Below, piece after piece: positions 57,485 to 64,000 of a DNA stretch of 64,000 bases. Numbering within the stretch: position 1 is the first letter of the stretch; each line of letters begins with the position of its first letter. Under the pieces are notes generated by a model that saw nothing but the letters and a program-made list of their open reading frames with translations, had not been told where the DNA came from and did not search any database. Source of the DNA: Sclerodactyla briareus. Its lineage: Eukaryota > Echinodermata > Holothuroidea > Dendrochirotida > Sclerodactylidae. Where the stretch lies: positions 186,001 through 250,000 of the forward strand of contig JAODTK010004387.1 in assembly GCA_026419785.1 (NCBI GenBank), written 5' to 3'. The translations under genes and the position numbers were made by a program.

Positions 57485-57585
57485 ATGCATAGCCCAGCCC
57501 CAATGGGTTGGCCACATGCGACTAAAAAAACGATGTGAAAATGAAAGCACTCAATCAAAGGGGACTTCTAAGGGTTGATATGCCG
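57485..57585 (+). repeat. Dispersed repeat C (pair with 34095-34195)
   Basis: Carries GGCCACATGCGACTAAAAAA and AATCAAAGGGGACTTCTAAG, each matching the earlier copy with small changes. No class can be assigned. Confidence 0.5.
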
Positions 57586-60442
57586 AGATAACTGTATCAG
57601 GCTGAGTGTCTGTCTATTTCTAGGGTGTGTTTAGGTAAAACAAAACCCTGACCCTGCTGACGATTATACTCTTCGTTCAAGGATTACAAAAAATATAACT
57701 TGAATGTATATTTGCTGTTCTGATCTGCCTATAGAACCCATGAGCTATTTACGATCATCACAGATTTAGTGTGATAGAGAATGAAACGAATTTCATGCAG
57801 AGAGTTGTAAATTTGATCCGCGCTGCTAATAAGGACATACGCGTTAATAACGAGCCGACCTGTTTACGAATTTCCGAGCTCATCAGCAAATAAAATATCA
57901 AGTTTATGCTCAAGCATGCGAGTCCATGGCAGTACGACAATAGAATTTTTGGCCTTTGCCCTTTTCGGTTTGGTATCCATTATGTGTGGGTGTATATATT
58001 AATTCAAATCTTATCTTTTCTTCCATGCATTGACCTGCTATGGTGCATTTGATTGACCCTCGTGCTCGTATACGTAAAGATTGTGCCTATTCATGACCTA
58101 AACCATGCATCAAGAGTGTTTTTTTTGGAAGGAGACTAGTACTCATAGCGCAAATGTGCTAAATACTTGTGCATATACTTGCGTGAAATGAAATGTCTAA
58201 AGTGCTAGTAGAGTTTCGTCTGCAATTGTTGCAATCACTACGAATTCCATTTTGGTATCATCATATTTTTATTTATTACCAGTCACGTGTCTCCTGCAGA
58301 GTGGACACGTGTTTCTGGTTCAACCCAGCAATCTTTCCGTATTTTTTAATTTTTTATATTACATTATGCCTGTGTCACTCCGCGAAATATCAGAGTATCA
58401 ATGTAGTACGGATTCCACCACACATTCGACGGTCGGAAAGACCATTATGATAGTGTAGCAAATGCCCACTCACCGAAATGGGTAAATGACCATGGTAAAA
58501 ACAGATTTTGTCACACTTGTCATCCCACATTCGTTACTCTGCTGTGGTACCTAATTAAATGGCGAGTGACTTTTCAATGGCGAAAGATAAGAAAGAAAGG
58601 AGAATAGGACCCCAGCCAGGACACACTTGGGGTCGGGTCGCAGACACCTCCTGCATTGGCGAGCTGGGTTTGGTTAGAGAAGCCTTATTGATGGCTGAAT
58701 CGGTTTGCAAAGAGACACGCCACATTTCTCTACTTCGGTTGACCGGCGGTGCTCACGACCTTTGAAGTATGTTGGTTAGACGCTGGAATTCTCGATTTCC
58801 TACAAGCCCGCCTCATATGGTAGACCATTCTAGGTCATTTGGAATGATTGGTCTGGCTTTGGGACCAAGGACTTTCTGTATTTTCGCAATACACTGCTCC
58901 CCCGCTTCTCGCGAAGGCCTAGAAAGAAGAGATACAGTGGCAATACCACGATCAAACCTCTCAGTTTAATGTTTCAAAAATATCATTACCGGTTACTAAT
59001 CGTAAGAAGTGAATGAATAGGCGTCTGGTAGCAATGCTAGGTACAACGAACAAAACTGTCAATAGTAGTTGGTTACGTATATACAATAAAAATTTTTCTT
59101 CGCATCATTCTACGACATCTATGTTAAACCACACTTATATAGTCCAAATTGACAAGAACAAACCGAAATCCAATATCGACGCAATGAAATTGACATAGTT
59201 GTGCTGAGGTGAAGATATCTATCAATATTGAGACGTTAAAATGGCTCACCTTGGGAGGATATTCCTCCAGTAAATGCGGGCATCTCTGACACTCCTGGTA
59301 ATTTATTTATTACGCACGGCCAGCAAAGGTTTGTAATGGAATTACCGAAATACTGTGAATGCTCCACATTATTTCCACGAACACCACATCACGACAAACT
59401 CCGAAGTTGAGTTGAAGCAGGTGCCGCAGTATGTTAGACACACGGATATACTAGGTTCATTCAAGTGTGACGATTCAGGAGCACGAGTGGGAATGCGGAA
59501 ACAACGGCGAACACGCAGCCCCCCAACAATCTCCAACGACGTGACATCGATCCTCTTGTGACGGGGTAGCGTGAGCATTCCTCCTCAGCCTTGGTGGACT
59601 GATCGGGCGTGTGAGCATGGCAAAGATAAAGAACCCAACACAAAGATTAAGAGTATGATAAAACCCCCAATGGACGAAACCCAAGGTCTACGTTACGTTG
59701 TCGAGGTTTTTCAGATCACTTGAAGGTATTTGGACACGCCACAGTGGGAACGATGCTCCAGAGTTGCCAGGTGACTCGAATACAGTGAGGAGTTTCTATT
59801 ACCGCAGTACTACAGAAAACAGTTTATTAGGAGAGGAGATCTGAAGTTTTTGCCAGTTTCACAAACCGTATCGGCTGAAATTCATTCTCGAGCGTTTGAC
59901 TCCCTAAATGTAACAAAATTCATGGCCACATCAAAATAACTAATTGTGCTTAATATATACCAAATTTTGAATGAGGGAATCATTTCCCGATGACCTGCAA
60001 AATCCAGCTATAATTCCCTTAGATCCCGACGAAATTACCCTCCTAAATACACATGTCAACATTCAATTACACAATCCCGCTTAACGAATCTGACTCTTAG
60101 TCATATCCAGAAGATTCCAGGCTCATGATACCTACATCATAGCATGCGCGGTTTATCCACTTAACCAGAATGATTTCACCTAACCTGGATGATAAAGCTC
60201 AATACTCGGTACATATGTCCCTCATTAGTACATGATCACTATTGTTCCGGAGTCAGGGCAATGTTCATCAAGTCAAGAAAATTCAAGGTCGAGGAGGCCA
60301 CGGTTTGCCTATTTCACTTAATTGGTCTTCCTATCAGTAGTCACAGCTGCATCACATATGCTTTAAAACTCTTGACTCGTTCCGTCGCTTGAAGAGAGCG
60401 CGTTGGGGAATGAACAACAAGCACATCTATTACCTACAACCA
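57586..60442. other. No gene recognised
   Basis: About 2.9 kb of non-coding DNA. Open frames (58193-58458, 58559-58765, 59355-59684) overlap on both strands and have no recognisable domain. Confidence 0.4.
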
Positions 60443-60625
60443 GAGGTTTAAGAGTCCAGTGAGAGCGATCTTCAAAACGGCGCTGATAGCGACCAGATTA
60501 TGTTCGAGGACATTCGTTTTGGTATTGAGCAGATCTCGCTCTCCTATCGATTCTATCGATTCTGTCTGTTCATGTATGAGTTACATACTGCTCGCTATCC
60601 GAGAATAAATCGAAGAGGTACATGC
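60443..60625 (+). repeat. Dispersed repeat E (pair with 53735-53905)
   Basis: Second copy of the module with CTGATAGCGACC, TGTTCGAGGACA, TTACATACTGCTCG and GAGAATAAATCG. This copy is not flanked by microsatellites. Confidence 0.65.
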
Positions 60626-63600
60626 AGTGAAAGTAACGTGGGTATCGTCGATATGGATGCACGCACTGTTTAAAAAGTTGTGTGGCCCAGAAATCTTGTT
60701 CCGGTATCTTTCAGTTATATTGACTATTGGACTAGACTTATCGCCAACTACTGATATTACTACATTGATAGTTCCATGTGAAATTTATCGTGTCCCCACC
60801 CTTTATGACGCTATGCTCCTGCCGATTTTCTGGCTTTCGACATGCACACGATTGCGTCTGGTTGCTGATTCCGTCTTTTTTTCCTAGGTATGCATCCTGT
60901 TGCTCACAATTTGTTCAGATATAGAAAAAAAAAAAAAAAAAAAAAAACACTAAAAAGAACGTATATGTCGAGAGACTGTCCGATACCGTATAGGCTACGT
61001 CAGTTTGGAGTTTCCCGCCAATTGTGTTGTTGCGTGATTAGCATATTTTGCAAAGTGTTATTAGCACGATGACGTAACGAGAATATCACGAATTTGGGAC
61101 TCTTTGAGGCCAACCCACGATATGCTAATTTCTCAACCTCTCAATATATAAGAAATCTTGACAAGCAATGGAAGGGATTGGTTTTTTTTTGTTTTTTTTT
61201 TTTTTCCAGGGTGTGCAACATTTCAGGAAATTTCATTGATTTTCATTCAACAATCCCCGTTACATATCTTAGTCAGTTTAGAATTATGTCTTTTGCATTT
61301 AGTTCCAGTTAAGTTAACATTGAGTGGGGGCCTGCGTAAGGCCGAGTTATACCTCTTGTGGCTGGCCGTCTTCTACGAGCACCGTATGTACGCAGTCGAT
61401 TCTCTTTGGAACAATGTCAACATGTTTTTTTCAAGGATCTGATCTTTACTATCCATACTCTATGAACTTTTAAAAAAGACATGATAACGCTTCAGATGGG
61501 AGACATGCGAATTTCGTAAGTCTGTTTTCGACTAGAGTGTCGTGATTATATTATCACTCATTATCTCAGTGGTCTGGTAGGGCCGATGAAGTCAAAGAAC
61601 TCCACAGGTGTGTGTAGGGTTGCTCGTCTGTCAGATTTGTTTCTTTAGTGACAGTACTGAATACGTTTCATATTTCAAACATACATGACACTATGACAAA
61701 TTCATTGAAATTTGAAAAATTATTAAAATTGTGAATATTTCAAAATCACAGTATCCGTGCAGTTTTCCTTTTTTTTTTTTTGGCTGATTCATCTATATTT
61801 TCGGTAAAATATTCGGCGTTCAACTATTTCAAAGTTTGAGAAGTGGAGAAAGTAACAAGCATGACAAGACAAAGTTCATAGTGCTACCCTTGCATTATGC
61901 TTCAGTTACCGCAAATAGGATTTGCTGGGGAAGCCCGTGATTTCGGCTCTTAATCTTGACGATTTCAATCAACAGTAAGTTGTTGTAATACTACTAGGAT
62001 GCAATGAATTATTCAGTACAGAAAAACAATTGTCCTTAGCCAACTAGTTGTGTCTGCTTAAAATAAAATACCTTTTTCCCTTGAGATTTCATGTGATTGG
62101 AAGGAAATTATTTCATTGAATCATGGGTTTCAATAATTTATACAATTGCAAACTATTTGGTACTATTTAGCACCAAATTCACACAAATTCACATAATGTT
62201 GACGGTATCTTGCAACTACGGAAATGTTCTTTTGTTATTTTGATATACCAATTTATGTCTGAATTCACAACATAAATCGTTGCAAAGCGAACATGATTTT
62301 CACCGATCCTGCTAAATTGCTCATTCAATGATCTGGGTTTTATGTTTACTGGTGGTTTGTACATTCTAACCGAATATTGGAAGTACTCCCCCATTCAGAT
62401 GCCCCGGAGTTCGCTGGTTAAGATATCGTATCTTTATATTGAAAAACAACCTCCATCGTAGCCACAGGAGGCTGAAACAGAAGCCATATGGAGAATAGCA
62501 TATTGACCCATAAGTCACGAAAGCTGTGTACTGAATAGTAGTGATATATCACTTAACTCACTTCCGTAGTTGTAGGTCCTCTTACTGCTTACTTTCTTGC
62601 TCAACCTGGATCACCCTGCCTCGGTCAGCATGAAGTCACGTATTTCTCAGTAACGTAGCGAGTTTAATTAGTCCAGCGTTTTCATTTTCGAACTAATCGA
62701 TGATAAAATCCTCGTCAATCAATCGTAAAGCCGAAGAAATCAGAGGGGGGCTTAATTGTTGTTGAGCCGTGGCGACAGCTATAAACATGACAGTCGTCGA
62801 TTTACAGCATTGAGATTTGATTTGCAGCGGAGGAGAGGCGACCTGGTGGAGGTACGAGATATCACCGTATAGCAAAACGATCCATTGGTTATCTTTTTAC
62901 AAGTTCCTCCACGTATATTTTACTCGGATTAGCACGATCATATAGACACGCCTTTGTTTGTATGATGGTATTCGACCATTTGATGGTCTGGCCACCTCTT
63001 GTACTTGGGACAACTCAGGCGACTGTGCCATGCACGCAATTTCTTCCGTTTTGACTATGGAAGACCCCTCCCTTCTTTGCATCGAAGAAGTGGCTGGGGT
63101 TATTTGGCAGTTACCATTTAGGTTTTTAGCTTGGTATGGTAGCCTATGGGAGGTTGAATAAGTCGTGTTCATAGTGACAACATGGCGTATTCTCTTTCCC
63201 TAAGATATAAAACAGGTCTTCCCATCAGTCGGTATCGTAATCCCTCGCCCAGTATAGAATGAAGACGCCTCATGTCTTCAATCAAAGAGAGTTCGTGGAC
63301 TGAAAATCACTAGTTCGCACGTTTGCGTCAGATAAGACCAAAGTCTTCTTACCTGAAATCTACTATCGTTACGAGAGGTTCTTCAAATGCTCAACAGGAA
63401 TGCGAAGCTAGCCAAAGATTGAATTCCTGCAACATGTTGTAATAATATGTGTGATAATAAAAACAATTTTGATAAAATAATAATTTGGTTCTTACATAGC
63501 GTTGTATAGTGCTCCAACGCTTCTTATACCCTGGCGTGATCATTAATGACCAGTCAACCCTAAACTAGGCTATATAGTATATGTGTTGTGCTGTTCACTC

Positions 63601-63835
63601 GGGACAGATTATTCCGGTGTTTCCTCTAGCTGTCCCATGAAGGGGACTTCTCCAATAGCTACTACTACATATGGCGCTCGCCACGTTACAAAACCAGAAT
63701 GCAAGGCATTTAATACTCGCGATAAAATGATGGGCATGGATAGGTGCTATCTTTTTCATGTAGATTTTTTTTGTTGAGCGAGTAACCTGAGTTAGTTATA
63801 TCCCCAGCCTTGGGTAATGGCCCCACGCTACCCTG
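60626..63835. other. No gene recognised; A and T homopolymers
   Basis: A runs at 60926-60946 and T runs at 61181-61206 and 61768-61781 are the only clear simple sequence. The opposed open frames at 62897-63172 are unrecognised. Confidence 0.4.
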
Positions 63836-63917
63836 TCCATATCAAATGAGATTGACAGTCCCGTTCCCCGCATTTGAAAAATCAGTGAACGGGACTGTCA
63901 ATCTCATTTGATATGGA
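63836..63917. ncRNA. Perfect hairpin, 31-bp arms and 20-base loop (candidate)
   Basis: Arms 63836-63866 and 63887-63917 are exact reverse complements with no mismatch. The loop is 63867-63886. A transcript would form a perfect 31-bp duplex, like a small hairpin RNA that Dicer could cut. Animal pre-miRNAs usually have mismatches, so perfection points either to a very young hairpin or to a miniature transposon. No flanking duplication is visible. The structure is certain and the function is not. Confidence 0.5.
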
Positions 63918-63957
63918 AAGCTGCAGCAGGCAGAAATATTTCCCATCCTAAAATTGT

Positions 63958-63984
63958 ACCTTGGTGACCTCAAATGACCTACAC
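63958..63984 (+). repeat. TGACCT half-site pair at the window edge
   Basis: TTGGTGACCTCAAATGACCT carries two TGACCT words in direct orientation, like the arrays at 22.3 and 24.1 kb. The window may end inside another copy of that repeat class. Confidence 0.5.
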
Positions 63985-64000
63985 TTTGTTCTAAAAGAAA

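Noticed and set aside
1-64000. CRISPR arrays, bacterial operons, phage or plasmid features
   Set aside because: No regularly spaced repeats and no prokaryotic gene organisation. All evidence points to animal nuclear DNA.

Overview
This window reads as nuclear DNA of an animal, most likely a marine invertebrate. There are no bacterial-style operons and no long open frames. It is AT-rich, dense in microsatellites, and scattered with decayed transposable elements. The repeats are a CR1 LINE with an esterase-type ORF1, Rex1/L2-like LINEs, a Ty3/gypsy element, tRNA-derived SINEs, and hAT-type elements whose ends read roughly CAGGGGTT or CAGGGGCGTA. Short tandem repeats rich in TGACCT and frequent TAGGCC words also occur. 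I associate this mix with deuterostome invertebrates such as echinoderms or hemichordates, but that placement is inference and could be wrong.

Layout. 1-8 kb: a non-autonomous DNA element (1010-1610) and a reverse-strand LINE fragment (3377-4930). 8-12 kb: a 56-base T tract, a miRNA-sized hairpin and a forward LINE 3' end. 13-17 kb: a gypsy nest made of an internally deleted LTR element with a 508-bp hAT-like insertion flanked by a near-perfect 8-bp target duplication. 18-25 kb: a SINE, one candidate host exon, two TGACCT tandem families and ATT/GATA microsatellites. 24.6-26.7 kb: a Rex1-like LINE. 27-33 kb: largely featureless. 33-38.5 kb: LINE 3' ends, two SINE families and a 140-bp hairpin MITE. 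42.4-47 kb: a near full-length CR1 (reverse) beside two further LINE pieces. 47.6-52.7 kb: a non-autonomous element, a tandem duplication and an inverted GGGC-minisatellite structure. 53.4-55.8 kb: a second Rex1-like LINE with GATA arrays. 56-64 kb: a SINE, dispersed repeats and, near the right edge, a perfect 31-bp-arm hairpin.

No host gene can be called with confidence. Three open stretches are kept as low-confidence candidates: 17392-17724, 19220-19387 and 40621-40839. The recurring theme is that several LINE 3' ends run into microsatellites: GATA beside the two Rex1-like copies, TTTAG beside the CR1, and ATT/AAT beside L2-like copies. Much of the simple-sequence DNA here is therefore probably retrotransposon tail. 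All element coding regions carry stops, frameshifts or deletions, and none looks active.
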